Below, piece by piece: positions 1 to 9,414 of a DNA stretch of 38,268 nt. Source of the DNA: a virus; the IMG/VR virus record IMGVR_UViG_3300030380_005324, positions 516 to 38,783 of that record; one strand, written 5' to 3'. Within the stretch, counting starts at the first letter, position 1. Each line of letters opens with the position of its first letter. The position numbers and the translations under genes were made by a program. The notes under the pieces were generated by a model that was not told the DNA's origin, did no database searches, and saw only the letters and a program-made list of their open reading frames with translations.

Positions 1-552
1 TTTGTAGATTCTGATATATATTTTAAAGCAGAGTCTATTATTAAAATGTTAGATTTAGATAAAGAATTAATATCAATTCCTTACCCTTTAAAAACAATGA
101 TGTGGGATAAACTTTATGATAAATGGAACAAAGGTGAAGTAAAAAATCCTGGGGATATACATAGATGGTTAAATACTTATCCTATAAAAGTAGAGAACTC
201 TAAAAATATTAAGTTAGATAATGGTGTTATGGAAGTTACACATAGTCCTACAGGATGTATGTTAATTAAAAGAAGTGTGTTTGACAAAATGATAGAAAAA
301 TATCCAGATAAAAACATAGTTCAAAAGACTATTATAAATGGTGAGTATATAGACAGGCCTAATCTATGGAACTTTTTTGATTGTATACATGACCAAGAAA
401 CTAAGACATATATGGGGGAAGATTTCTCTTTCTGTAAACTTTGGAAAGATGTAGGTGGTAAATGCTACGTCTATATTAAGGACCCTATAATACATGTTGG
501 TGAACACCAATATGAGGGTTGTTTTCTTGATGAGTTGAAACCAAGCAAGTAA
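1..552 (+). CDS. Glycosyltransferase, GT-A-like (5' end missing)
   Basis: The reading frame is open from base 1, so the gene starts outside the window; the first ATG at 46 is internal. The visible part opens with FVDSDI, a DxD-type metal/nucleotide-sugar site, followed by a strand reading ISIPYPLK. Further on are TGCMLIKRSVFDKM, then GEDFSFCKLWKDVGGKCYV and a terminal HVGEHQYEG. This order (DxD, TGxMLIKR, EDxxFCxxW, HxG) is the pattern I know from small phage-encoded GT-A glycosyltransferases. It probably moves a sugar from a nucleotide donor onto a virion protein or host surface glycan; acceptor unknown. It ends 44 bases before the first virion gene. Family confidence is good, substrate unknown. 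Confidence 0.75.
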   Translation, partial: FVDSDIYFKAESIIKMLDLDKELISIPYPLKTMMWDKLYDKWNKGEVKNPGDIHRWLNTYPIKVENSKNIKLDNGVMEVTHSPTGCMLIKRSVFDKMIEKYPDKNIVQKTIINGEYIDRPNLWNFFDCIHDQETKTYMGEDFSFCKLWKDVGGKCYVYIKDPIIHVGEHQYEGCFLDELKPSK

Positions 553-596
553 AATGGTATTATTTTAATTTAAGATCTTAAAGGAGAATATATTTA

Positions 597-1568
597 ATGT
601 TACAATTCTTACCCTATGCATTAGCCGCTTACGGTGGTTACAAAGGATATAAATCAAGTAAAGACGCAGGTGGTTCAGGAATCCAAAGATTATTAGGAGG
701 CGCTACAGGAGCAGCTTTAGGTTATTACGGTGGTCAAGCAGGTTTAAAAGCATTTGCACCGCAGTCTTTTGCAGCTTTTGGAAAATCAGCTCCAACTTTT
801 TTACCTCAATTATCAGCACAGGGTAGTGATACTATTTTTAAACAAGCAGTTAAAAAAGAAGGTGAAAAACAAGTAGAGAGAAATATGCTTCAAAAACTTT
901 TAATGAGACAAAGATATGAGGGAGATACCCCTACAGGAGAATTTGAATTTGATCCTACAAAAGCAGGAATTGCAGCAGGTGGTTTAGCTTATTTATCTGG
1001 AGCATTTGAACAACAACCAATTGATCAATTTCAACCAACTTATAATTTAGGTTACGCAGACTTTGCTAAGAACCAACCAGGTTATTCTTATATCGATCCA
1101 AATACTGGACAAGAAAAAAAATATGAAAAAGTTTATATACCTGAAGCAAATAGACCCGATAATGTAGAAAGAATGGGTCCTTACGAAATTGCAAGAAATA
1201 AATTTAACACAGGTGGGCTAGCTGAAATAAAAAAATTTAATGAAGGTGGTATAAATTATCTTCCATCAAAAGTCTCGCATGACGAAAACGATGCAAACAA
1301 TTATGTCAGAGCTTCTGGATATGTTGAAGATGGAGCAGGTGTAGGGAATAAAGATGAAGATACAATGTTAGCTCAACTAGCTGATGGGGAATTTGTGACA
1401 CGTGCAGATGGAGTGTTAGGTGCTGGCATAATTGCTGGAGCTAATCCTAAAAGCATGAAAGATATGAGAGAAAAAGGTGCTCAATATTTTTACGATCAAC
1501 AAAAAAAGTATAAAAGAGTGTTTGATTTAATTAAGGATAATAATGAAACAAACAAAGAAAAAAATTAA
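597..1568 (+). CDS. Glycine-rich virion-associated protein, function unknown
   Basis: 323 aa, preceded by AAAGGAGAATA, a clear ribosome site. The N-terminal ~60 residues are Gly/Ala/Tyr-rich with glycine-zipper spacing (GGATGAALGYYGG), which suits membrane contact. The middle is Pro/Tyr/Gln-rich. Around residues 205-220 are two KFNxGG boxes (KFNTGGLAE, KKFNEGGIN). The C-terminal third carries EDTMLAQLADGEFVTRADGV followed by GAG, a block I recognise from many marine phage tail or internal proteins (D-AMLSDGEFV-type). It opens a run of tightly packed virion genes. A structural or tail-assembly role is inferred; the exact function is not known to me. Confidence 0.7.
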   Translation: MLQFLPYALAAYGGYKGYKSSKDAGGSGIQRLLGGATGAALGYYGGQAGLKAFAPQSFAAFGKSAPTFLPQLSAQGSDTIFKQAVKKEGEKQVERNMLQKLLMRQRYEGDTPTGEFEFDPTKAGIAAGGLAYLSGAFEQQPIDQFQPTYNLGYADFAKNQPGYSYIDPNTGQEKKYEKVYIPEANRPDNVERMGPYEIARNKFNTGGLAEIKKFNEGGINYLPSKVSHDENDANNYVRASGYVEDGAGVGNKDEDTMLAQLADGEFVTRADGVLGAGIIAGANPKSMKDMREKGAQYFYDQQKKYKRVFDLIKDNNETNKEKN

Positions 1569-2007
1569 ACCATTAGTAAACGTCTTATCTGTGGAACCTA
1601 AAGACATTGAAAGATTTTGGCCTTTAGCTGAGTTTATGGTAGCTGAAGCTTTAAAATATTCTGGTAATTATGCAGAGCCAAAACATATTTTTGATTTCTT
1701 AAAGAAAGATATGATGCAGTGTTTTATAATGTTTGGCTCAGATGAGTTTGAAGAAAATAAAGTTTTTGGTGTTGGGGTTACTAGAATATCTGAAATGCCA
1801 AATTTTCAACAATTAGAAGTTGTTATATGTACTGGTAAAAGAAGGGACTTATGGGAGGATCAATTTGTTGATATAATAACTCAATTTGCAAAAAGTAACA
1901 ATTGTAAACGATTGTGTCTTTGGGCTAGACCAGGTTGGGAAAAAGTTTCCAAAAAATGGGGATGGCAAAAGAAACACGTTCAACTAGAGAAATGGATTAA
2001 TAAATGA
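1543..2007 (+). CDS. GNAT-like N-acetyltransferase-fold phage protein
   Basis: 154 aa, overlapping the previous gene by 26 bases. The start is supported by AAGGA five bases upstream. The layout is GNAT-like: an N-terminal helix region (ERFWPLAEFMVAEAL), central strands (VFGVGVTRIS, LEVVICTGKR) and a C-terminal strand/helix with CLWARPGWEKVSKKWGW. The canonical acetyl-CoA P-loop (Q/RxxGxG/A) is not clear; CTGKRRDLWEDQ sits in its place. Similar 150-residue proteins occur beside tail or internal virion genes in podovirus-like phages. Catalytic activity is uncertain; the fold assignment is by pattern only. Confidence 0.6.
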   Translation: MKQTKKKIKPLVNVLSVEPKDIERFWPLAEFMVAEALKYSGNYAEPKHIFDFLKKDMMQCFIMFGSDEFEENKVFGVGVTRISEMPNFQQLEVVICTGKRRDLWEDQFVDIITQFAKSNNCKRLCLWARPGWEKVSKKWGWQKKHVQLEKWINK

Positions 2008-2861
2008 GTTTTATAGGCGGATTATTTGGAGGCGGAGGCGGTGGAGGACAATCTACTCCTTCATCTCAAACACAGTTTGTAAGAGAAGCACCAGGTATAG
2101 AAGAAAGAAAAATAGAATTAATGGATATTGCGCGACAGGTAGCGCAACAACCAATTAACTTACCTGATTATCAAGTAGCAGGTTTAGGTGCATTAGAACA
2201 ACAAGGCATTACAGCAGCAGGAAAAACTGGTATTGGAGGAGCTGCAGTTGGTCAAGGAATTTCAGGAGTACAAGGAGCAATGGCTCCAATAGGTGCTAAA
2301 CAAATATCTCAATATTTAAATCCTTATCAACAGTACGTTACTGATGAAATTGGAAGACAAGGCCAAATGATGCAAAACAAATTAGGAGCTACAGCAATTA
2401 GTTCCGGAGCATTCGGTGGTGGTAGAGAAGGTGTTCAACAAGCAGAACTTCAAGGTAGAACTTTATCTGAAATGGGTAGAGCACAAGCTCAAGGATTTAC
2501 TACTGCTTTAGGCGCAGCACAAAACCAACAAAGAATTGGTTTACAAGGCGGACAATTATTAGGAGCGCTTGGTGCACAACAACAACAAATGGCACAAGCA
2601 GATTTACAACAAATGATGGCAGCTGGAGGTTTACAAAGACAACTGGCTCAACAAGCTTTAGATGCTAAGAGACAATCAATTTTACAGCAACAATACGAAC
2701 CTTACCAAAGAGCTGAGTTCTTAAAAAATATTTATGCTGCAGGACCAACATCTCAATCTTCAATTACAATGGGAACTGCACCAGGAGCAGCACCGTTGGC
2801 ACAATCAATAGGTACAGGTTTAGGAGCGTTTCAAGCATTTTCAGGCACAGGGCAGGCTTAA
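2004..2861 (+). CDS. Gln/Ala/Gly-rich virion protein (possible DNA-ejection or internal protein)
   Basis: 285 aa, starting in an ATGA overlap with the GNAT-like gene. The N-terminus is a poly-glycine stretch after MSFIGGLF. Residues ~100-250 are a long Gln/Ala/Gly-rich region predicted to be helical (QQQQMAQADLQQMMAAGG), with NPYQQYVTDEIGRQG and GATAISSGAFGGGREGVQQA as recognisable blocks. The family is shared with marine podovirus-like phages, where it sits among internal or tail proteins. There is no enzyme motif. Position between the GNAT-like gene and two larger helical proteins suggests it leaves the capsid with the DNA, as P22 gp7/gp20-type proteins do; this is inference. Confidence 0.65.
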   Translation: MSFIGGLFGGGGGGGQSTPSSQTQFVREAPGIEERKIELMDIARQVAQQPINLPDYQVAGLGALEQQGITAAGKTGIGGAAVGQGISGVQGAMAPIGAKQISQYLNPYQQYVTDEIGRQGQMMQNKLGATAISSGAFGGGREGVQQAELQGRTLSEMGRAQAQGFTTALGAAQNQQRIGLQGGQLLGALGAQQQQMAQADLQQMMAAGGLQRQLAQQALDAKRQSILQQQYEPYQRAEFLKNIYAAGPTSQSSITMGTAPGAAPLAQSIGTGLGAFQAFSGTGQA

Positions 2862-4217
2862 ATGAATAAAGTTTTATTAAGACCTTTATTTAGAAAGGCG
2901 TACTTAAAAAAAACTGAAAAAAAATTACCTGTTAAAAAATTTAACGTAGGTGGTTTTTCTAAAGTAGAAAAAAGAAATTTATTATTAACACCTATTACTT
3001 CAGCATTATTACAAGCAAGAAGAATGCCTGGCGAAAGTCAACTAGGTTCTGTATTTAGAAGCATAGGTAAAGGTATGGAAAAATTACCTCAAACACAATT
3101 AGCTATTAAGCAAATAGAGTTAGAAGAAAAAGCTAGACAGGAAAGAAAACAAGATAAAAAATTTGCATCTTCCAAAAAAGTATTAGATCAAGATACAGGT
3201 AATGTAATTTTTGCAGACGAAGAAACTATTCAAACAACATACTCATCAAAACAACCAAATGAATTTAGATATGTTCCGGTTCCTGATGCTGAAAAAGCAG
3301 GTAAACCTATGAAAGTTTTTGATACAGAAACACAAAGTGTAGCATATGCTCCACAAGGAGATATTTTAACTGCTAAAAATTCTAGTGGAGAGTTGAGATA
3401 TTTACCAGTAGGTAAAGAAGAATCTTTTGTTAAAGCTTACCCTATTATAGATGGTGTTCAAAGTGATACAGCTGAGTTCGTAACAAAAGCACAAATTTTA
3501 GAAAACCCAAAAAGTTTTGTTCCTGTTGAAGGTAATTTAGAACAGATGATGAAAATAGGAGATATACAAAGAGAGAAAAAACAAAAATCAGATGCAGAAA
3601 ATGCTATGTTAGCGGCTAGAGATGTTGGGGAAATTATTACTAGAATTGAAAAAGATGTAGCTAAACAAGGTGCTTTCACTGGTAATGCAGCAGATACAGT
3701 ATTAGCTATAACAGGAATGACAGGATTTATTGATTCTTTTGTAAGTAGAAATAAACAAAAAGAAGGCAAGCTATTTACTCAACAGTACCAAGATACCGAA
3801 GATGCAATAGGTCAATTGACAAATGAAGACAGTCCAAACTTTAATGCAAAAATAACTGCTTACTTAAATGCACCAGAAACACAGGCAGCAAAAACATCTA
3901 TCATTAATTTAGCTTACGCAATAGCTAAAGCTAGAGAGCCTGGTGGAAGATTTAGTGTACCTGATATTGAATTAGCTTTACAATCAATTGGAGAAAGTTC
4001 TAACAAACAAACTTTCTTAGCAGGTTTAAGAAGAATAGGATTAGAGATAACGGGTAGAGCACTAACAGATTATGAAACTATATTTAATGTTACAAGAGAT
4101 GAAATACCAAAAGGATATAACAAAGTTGGTGATCAATATAATTATTTCTCAGGCGTACAATTTACTGAACAGGATAAAAATTCTATCAATCCTAAAAATT
4201 TATTTGGAGCAAACTAA
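2862..4217 (+). CDS. Virion protein, function unknown (internal-protein-like)
   Basis: 451 aa, beginning on the base right after the preceding stop, so translation is probably coupled. The N-terminus is very basic (RKAYLKKTEKKLPVKK) and carries a KKFNVGG box that matches boxes in other virion proteins here. Residues ~80-110 form a charged helix (IELEEKARQERKQDKK). The C-terminal half includes LAYAIAKAREPGGRFSVPDIELALQSIG, reminiscent of the helical C-terminal blocks of internal or ejection proteins in this phage group. No catalytic motif is seen. It is placed with the 1037-aa protein, which overlaps it by one base (TAATG). Confidence 0.6.
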   Translation: MNKVLLRPLFRKAYLKKTEKKLPVKKFNVGGFSKVEKRNLLLTPITSALLQARRMPGESQLGSVFRSIGKGMEKLPQTQLAIKQIELEEKARQERKQDKKFASSKKVLDQDTGNVIFADEETIQTTYSSKQPNEFRYVPVPDAEKAGKPMKVFDTETQSVAYAPQGDILTAKNSSGELRYLPVGKEESFVKAYPIIDGVQSDTAEFVTKAQILENPKSFVPVEGNLEQMMKIGDIQREKKQKSDAENAMLAARDVGEIITRIEKDVAKQGAFTGNAADTVLAITGMTGFIDSFVSRNKQKEGKLFTQQYQDTEDAIGQLTNEDSPNFNAKITAYLNAPETQAAKTSIINLAYAIAKAREPGGRFSVPDIELALQSIGESSNKQTFLAGLRRIGLEITGRALTDYETIFNVTRDEIPKGYNKVGDQYNYFSGVQFTEQDKNSINPKNLFGAN

Positions 4218-7200
4218 TGGCACTTTTATCAGTAGCAAATATTGATGAATATAGAAAACAGTATGCTGAAGAATTAGCTGCTCAAGAAGAAAAATTAGGG
4301 GCACCTATAAGTAATGAATTAATTACAGAAAAAATTTATGGTGTTATATCTCAAAAAGCAGATGTAGATTATTATTCTTTTTACAAAGCTTTTAATCCAG
4401 ATGGTAAATATTCTAATATAGATTCTTTTAGAGAGACACTTAAAGACAAAGATTTAAATGATACTGAAATTATTAACAAAGCTTACGGTGAGTTACAAAA
4501 CACAGGTAAAGTAAGATTTAAAGATTTTGTAAATACCTTTGCACCTAAAGAAGAAGATTTAAATGAAGCTGTTAGAAGAGATTTTAATATAATTGGTTTA
4601 AATATACCGGATGTAGAATATTCGGTAAAAGAAATAGCGGAAATGAGAGGAGTTAATCCCGACACCGATGTAGGATTAGCAGAAGTAGGATTTGCACAAA
4701 GCCTAGCAAGAAATGATGCAAATGAAGTTTTAGCGTCTAAAAAAGTTTTATCAGATTATTTTGGCCAAGAAATTCCGTTAAGGTACGGCCCTGAAACCGA
4801 AGAGTTAGAATTTTTAAATCCTCAGACTGGAAATTATGAACTATTAAATAAACCAGGAATAGATGCTGGGGATGTTGCAAAGTTTGGATCAACTGCAGCA
4901 GTAGTAGTTCCAGAAATAGTTGCTACAATATTTGCAACCGGTGCTACAGGACCTACTGGTGGAGTAATTACTTCAGCAGCTACTAGTGCTGCATTAGAAA
5001 CAGCAAGACTTGCTTTAGGTCATCAACTTTACGGTATCAATCAAACAGAAAAAGGTTTTACCGATTATCTTAAAAACGAAGGAAAAGACATAGCTGTTCT
5101 TAACGGAGCATTAACAACAGGTGGTTTTACTGTGCCTAAACTTTATCGAATGATCAAATCATTTAGAAATATGGGTAAAATAAATGCTTCTGATTTTGGT
5201 GGGACAATTAAAAATGCAGAACAAGCTCAACAATTAATAAAAAAAATAAATGATAGATTAGTAACTTTAGGCACTAAGAAAAAATTAAAATTTACATTGG
5301 GGCAAGCAGGAGATGACGCTGAACTACTAGCATTACAAAATGCTTATGAAAGCAATCCTAAATATGGTGTAAAAGGAATTTTTGATAGTTTTAATAAAGA
5401 ACAAGCTGAAGCATTAGATACCTTTTTTCTTTTAGCAAGTGATCCATATAATTACAAAGGTATATCAGGCAAGGATAATATTTTATCAGACGAGTTGGGT
5501 AAAAAAATACAAAATGTAATTCTTCAAAGATTAGAACCTAGACAAAAAATATTAACTAAAGCTTTAGAAGCAGCAGAAACAGATTTGACTGAAGCAGTTA
5601 TAAAACTTCCGGGAGGATCTCAAAAAGAAGCAGGACAATCTATTAGAGGAGTAATTGATACTTTGTATCAAGATTTTGATAAGCTTTACGACCAAAAGTA
5701 CACAACTCTTTTTGCAGCAGGTAAAGGGAGAAAAGTAGGCACTGACATAATAAGAGAAGCGGTAAAGAGTTTAAACAAAAGACAAAAAGATACATTATTT
5801 AAAAAATACCCAGATATAAAAAGTTTTTTCAATGCACCTAAAGGTAAAACAGTATCAGTTAATACGTTAAAAAATACTTTAAGTGATTTAAGAAAATTTG
5901 ATAGAAGTATTAAAAAGGGAACATTACCGATAGAGGGAGAACCTGTAGAGGGTGCTGTATCGAAGTTAATAGGATCTATAAAAGAACAATTTAAAAAAAG
6001 CTTAGGTCAAGACGATGTTTGGTATAAACAGTTTAGAACACTTGATCAGGAATACGCTACTAATAAAAAACTATATAGAGGGACTATCGGTAAATTATTA
6101 CAGTCTAAAGATGGTGTTTTAAAAATAGCAGATGAAGATGTATTTGCTCAAACCTTTAAAAAGGGTGCTGGTCAAGAAATGAGAATAGATCAGATTTATG
6201 AATTATTAAAAAGAAAACCAGAATTTATCCAAACTTACAAAGACTCTATATTAAAATCTTATAAAACATTTGTAGATCCTGCAGACACTGGAAAGATTAA
6301 TTTAGTAAAACATCAAAAATTTTTAAATGATTACAAATACGCTCTTGAAACATTCTTTGGTAAAAAAGGTTATAAAGAGATTACTAAAGTTGGTAATCTA
6401 GCAAAAAAAGTAACTGAAACATCTCTCAAAAGAGATAAAATAATGAAACAATTAGGGACTACTACAAAAGGTAAATTAGAGAATATGGATCCAGATAAAA
6501 TTTTTAGTTACCTATACAATAATAAATCACCTACAACTTTAAATAAAGTTATGACGATTATCAGACAGGATGATAATTTATTAAAAGCTTTTCAAACAGT
6601 TGCCAAGGACGATTTAATGTTTAAAGCAACTAACAATAGAGGGCAATTTGTATTCGATAAGTTTGCAGATTATATGAAAAATAATAAACAAATTTTAGAA
6701 AGAACTTTTGCTGACAACCCTCAGTACGTAAAAGATTTATCTTTGTTTAGAGATGCTTTGGAAATAACAACTAGAAAATCAACTCAAAAAACTATTAGTA
6801 AAGCAGAAACTGCTTTAAATGATATTATTAGAGCTAGACTTGGACAATTTACAGTAGCAGGTAGAACATTTACCGCTTTGAAAAAAATATTTAGATCAGA
6901 CATTGATAGACAATTAGCAGAAATAATGACAGATCCTAAAAAATTAGATCAACTTCTAAGTTTAAAGAATGTGAAAACAACTTCAGATACAGCTAAACAA
7001 ACTATATCCAGACTATTTGGTTACTATATGTTTGATGAAAAATTCTTTGAAGATGATGAATACAGTCCTTTAATTATTGATGCAGTGAATAATACACAAG
7101 TATCAGAAGCAGTAATTGATGCGCAAGAAGGAGATGATTCAGTTGAATTAGCAGAATTAGAAGGTGGTAAACTACCTTTAAACTTGACAGCAAGTACAGC

Positions 7201-7330
7201 TGCTCCAGGAGCAATGCCACCAATGGCACAACCTCAAGGAATTGCAGGAGTTCAAGCAAGACAAAACTATGAAGCAATGTTCCCTGATGATGCTTTAGGA
7301 ACAGCGATATCTAAAAGAGGAATTGCATAA
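4217..7330 (+). CDS. Large internal virion / DNA-ejection protein candidate
   Basis: 1037 aa, the longest protein in the window, starting in a TAATG overlap. It is Lys/Ala-rich and mostly helical in appearance. A hydrophobic, small-residue stretch near residues 225-262 (AAVVVPEIVATIFATGATG, then TGGVITSAATSAAL) could insert in a membrane. The rest has long charged helices; the C-terminal ~50 residues are Pro/Ala-rich and end in MFPDDALGTAISKRGIA. Size, one membrane-like segment and position at the end of the virion block fit internal core or ejection proteins (T7 gp16 / P22 gp16-like role). No lysozyme or transglycosylase motif was recognised. Confidence 0.6.
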   Translation: MALLSVANIDEYRKQYAEELAAQEEKLGAPISNELITEKIYGVISQKADVDYYSFYKAFNPDGKYSNIDSFRETLKDKDLNDTEIINKAYGELQNTGKVRFKDFVNTFAPKEEDLNEAVRRDFNIIGLNIPDVEYSVKEIAEMRGVNPDTDVGLAEVGFAQSLARNDANEVLASKKVLSDYFGQEIPLRYGPETEELEFLNPQTGNYELLNKPGIDAGDVAKFGSTAAVVVPEIVATIFATGATGPTGGVITSAATSAALETARLALGHQLYGINQTEKGFTDYLKNEGKDIAVLNGALTTGGFTVPKLYRMIKSFRNMGKINASDFGGTIKNAEQAQQLIKKINDRLVTLGTKKKLKFTLGQAGDDAELLALQNAYESNPKYGVKGIFDSFNKEQAEALDTFFLLASDPYNYKGISGKDNILSDELGKKIQNVILQRLEPRQKILTKALEAAETDLTEAVIKLPGGSQKEAGQSIRGVIDTLYQDFDKLYDQKYTTLFAAGKGRKVGTDIIREAVKSLNKRQKDTLFKKYPDIKSFFNAPKGKTVSVNTLKNTLSDLRKFDRSIKKGTLPIEGEPVEGAVSKLIGSIKEQFKKSLGQDDVWYKQFRTLDQEYATNKKLYRGTIGKLLQSKDGVLKIADEDVFAQTFKKGAGQEMRIDQIYELLKRKPEFIQTYKDSILKSYKTFVDPADTGKINLVKHQKFLNDYKYALETFFGKKGYKEITKVGNLAKKVTETSLKRDKIMKQLGTTTKGKLENMDPDKIFSYLYNNKSPTTLNKVMTIIRQDDNLLKAFQTVAKDDLMFKATNNRGQFVFDKFADYMKNNKQILERTFADNPQYVKDLSLFRDALEITTRKSTQKTISKAETALNDIIRARLGQFTVAGRTFTALKKIFRSDIDRQLAEIMTDPKKLDQLLSLKNVKTTSDTAKQTISRLFGYYMFDEKFFEDDEYSPLIIDAVNNTQVSEAVIDAQEGDDSVELAELEGGKLPLNLTASTAAPGAMPPMAQPQGIAGVQARQNYEAMFPDDALGTAISKRGIA

Positions 7331-7521
7331 TGGCTAAATCAGCTTTAGAAAAAATTGAGTCTCACGAAAAATTATGTAGAATAATGCAAAAACAAACACA
7401 CGATAGAATGGAAAAAATAGAAAGTTCTATTGGAAGAATAGAAAAAATATTAATAGGCTGTGCTAGTGGTTTACTGGCTGGCATGGGTTTTATAATTTTT
7501 GAACTCCTAACAAGGATATGA
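7330..7521 (+). CDS. Small coiled-coil plus C-terminal membrane-anchor protein (XhlA-like)
   Basis: 63 aa, TAATG overlap with the preceding gene. Residues 1-40 are a charged heptad-like helix (HDRMEKIESSIGRIEKIL); residues ~41-60 form one transmembrane helix (GCASGLLAGMGFIIFELL). This layout matches haemolysin XhlA-type phage peptides, which act with holins, and also small spanin- or holin-like proteins. A lysis role is a guess: no endolysin gene was identified near it. Confidence 0.55.
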   Translation: MAKSALEKIESHEKLCRIMQKQTHDRMEKIESSIGRIEKILIGCASGLLAGMGFIIFELLTRI

Positions 7522-7522
7522 T

Positions 7523-9244
7523 ATGCCAGTTCCTATCGGATTACCTTTATTGTTACAGGCAATAGCAACCATAGGTGTCGGTGGAGCTGTAGGATATAAA
7601 GCACAAAAAGATTTACAACCAGTAATAAAATCGTTAAAGAACAGTCCGGAAGATATGGATAGTTCAGAATTAAAAATGTTACGGGCACTATTGCTGCCTA
7701 ACCAAGCTGTAGCTCAAGAGTTAAAAGATATGACTACTTCAAAATCTGTAGGTACTACAGGAGATGGAACCGTTATAGGGCCTAGAATTAGTGATATTGA
7801 AAAACAAAAAAAAGATTTTGAAATAATTTTAAAACCACCAACAAGAGCACCCGAGCCAACTAAACCAGTTATAGAAATATTTCCTGATCAACCAAAAATA
7901 AAACAAGATCCTCCTATTCAGCCGGAAATAGATTTAGAAACAAAAGAAACGTTTCCAGATCTATCTGAAGAAACAAATAAACCCCAAATATTTCAACAAA
8001 AAGAAAACAAAGGTCTTGTAGGAGTAAATTCTCAAGAGGGTGGAAAAATAATTAAAGATGTAACTGCTGGAGTGTCCGCACAAAAGGATACTGTACCAAG
8101 CTTATTAGAACAAGGAGCATTAGCAAAACCAATTAAAGATTTCTTCAATGAAGATAATCAAGTGGTTAATTATAAAATTGGTGACACTATTGGAGCTTAT
8201 GGAGGAACTGTTGAAAGAAGTTTAGACATAGAAGCGAACGTAAAACCTGATTTTAACATAGATACATTTGGAGAAGTTATAAAACAAAGAGCAAAACAAT
8301 TTAACCAAGACGCTGTGTTTGTTGCTGAATCGGTTCCGGCAGATTTTGAAGGAGCTAACGTAGGCTTTAGTTTAGATTTTGGTTCTGATCTTAAAATGAA
8401 AGATGCTCTAAATATATCTGATCAATTATCTGAAACAGCTCAATTAGATGGATTTACTTTTAAGGTTAAAAACTTAGATACATCTGGTTCATCTATATAT
8501 TTACCACAAAATATTATTGATGCAGAGTTGGCAGAAAAAGCTATTAAAAGGTATGGAACAACCGATGAAATTAATAAAGCAGGTTTTATGATGCCTGATG
8601 GTAAAATGTTAAATTTTTCAATGAATGGAAATGTAAGGGACACCGAACACCGGAGAATCAATCTAACTATGGGCGGTTCTGATGTAAATGATTTTGGACC
8701 AATGTATGATTTTATGAATAAAACAGGTGCTATAAGATTAACGGGTAATGCTAATAGGCTTTATGCAGAATTATCTTCTAAACCATCTAATACACAACTA
8801 AGAAAAATTGTTGATGAATATAACAATAATAGAGAAAGATATGATTCAATGATTATAAGTATTACAGTTCCCGATAAAGAAAAAGGTAGTGGTCAGTTTG
8901 GTCAACCAAAAATAGAAGCACAAGAAAAAGGTATTGATCTAAGAAAACAAGATTATAGATTACCGAATGAAGCTTTTTACGAAGTGAATGGAGAGAAAGC
9001 AAATGCTACAGATATTTTAAATAAATTTAAATCTACTGATGTAGCAGGTAAAACTTTTACTGGCATAAGACAATTAAACATTCCTGATTTTTCAAATATT
9101 TCAGATCAAGAAGCTTTACAAAAAATAAGAAATTTACAAAACAATATGGGTCAGTTTATTGAATCTACTGGATTAAAAACTCTGGACAAACCTAAAACAA
9201 AATTTTATAACACTAAACTATATACAAAAGGAAAAGATTATTAA
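7523..9244 (+). CDS. 573-aa virion protein with polyvalent-protein-like domain
   Basis: Starts one base after the previous stop, with AAGGA upstream. Residues ~5-28 are hydrophobic (LPLLLQAIATIGVGGAVGY) and may be a membrane segment or export signal. Residues ~100-170 are a Pro/Glu/Lys linker. The second half has AVFVAESVPADFEGANVGF, a DGFTF strand, then GFMMPDGKMLNFSMNGNV, TEHRRINL and GAIRLTGNANRLYAEL. That succession (GFxxPDGxxLxFS, HRxI, AIRL, then a Leu/Pro-rich strand) resembles a domain I associate with large polyvalent phage or mobile-element proteins. Enzyme activity is unknown. It ends the virion block before the exonuclease gene. Confidence 0.55.
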   Translation: MPVPIGLPLLLQAIATIGVGGAVGYKAQKDLQPVIKSLKNSPEDMDSSELKMLRALLLPNQAVAQELKDMTTSKSVGTTGDGTVIGPRISDIEKQKKDFEIILKPPTRAPEPTKPVIEIFPDQPKIKQDPPIQPEIDLETKETFPDLSEETNKPQIFQQKENKGLVGVNSQEGGKIIKDVTAGVSAQKDTVPSLLEQGALAKPIKDFFNEDNQVVNYKIGDTIGAYGGTVERSLDIEANVKPDFNIDTFGEVIKQRAKQFNQDAVFVAESVPADFEGANVGFSLDFGSDLKMKDALNISDQLSETAQLDGFTFKVKNLDTSGSSIYLPQNIIDAELAEKAIKRYGTTDEINKAGFMMPDGKMLNFSMNGNVRDTEHRRINLTMGGSDVNDFGPMYDFMNKTGAIRLTGNANRLYAELSSKPSNTQLRKIVDEYNNNRERYDSMIISITVPDKEKGSGQFGQPKIEAQEKGIDLRKQDYRLPNEAFYEVNGEKANATDILNKFKSTDVAGKTFTGIRQLNIPDFSNISDQEALQKIRNLQNNMGQFIESTGLKTLDKPKTKFYNTKLYTKGKDY

Positions 9245-9414
9245 TGGCTACAGTTAAAGGATTATACGATTTAATTAAAAAAGAACAAGCTGAAGGTAAA
9301 CCTATAGGCATGTTTGAGCAATCTATCATTGATGCTTATGAAGCAGACAAAGAAAATAAAACAACAAAAGAAGTGGATGTTTCATTTGTAAAAAATAAAG
9401 ATGAAACTAATTAA
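9244..9414 (+). CDS. 56-aa hypothetical protein
   Basis: Starts in a TAATG overlap with the 573-aa gene and runs 14 bases into the exonuclease gene, so it fills the gap exactly. The translation begins MATVKGLYDLIKKEQ and has IGMFEQSIIDAYEAD in the middle; it is acidic and helical, without Cys or membrane segments. Compact coupling on both sides supports a real gene. Function unknown. Confidence 0.6.
   Translation: MATVKGLYDLIKKEQAEGKPIGMFEQSIIDAYEADKENKTTKEVDVSFVKNKDETN

Noticed and set aside
7074-7277. Leu-rich minus-strand ORF
   Set aside because: Low-complexity shadow of the Gln/Glu/Ala codons of the 1037-aa gene.
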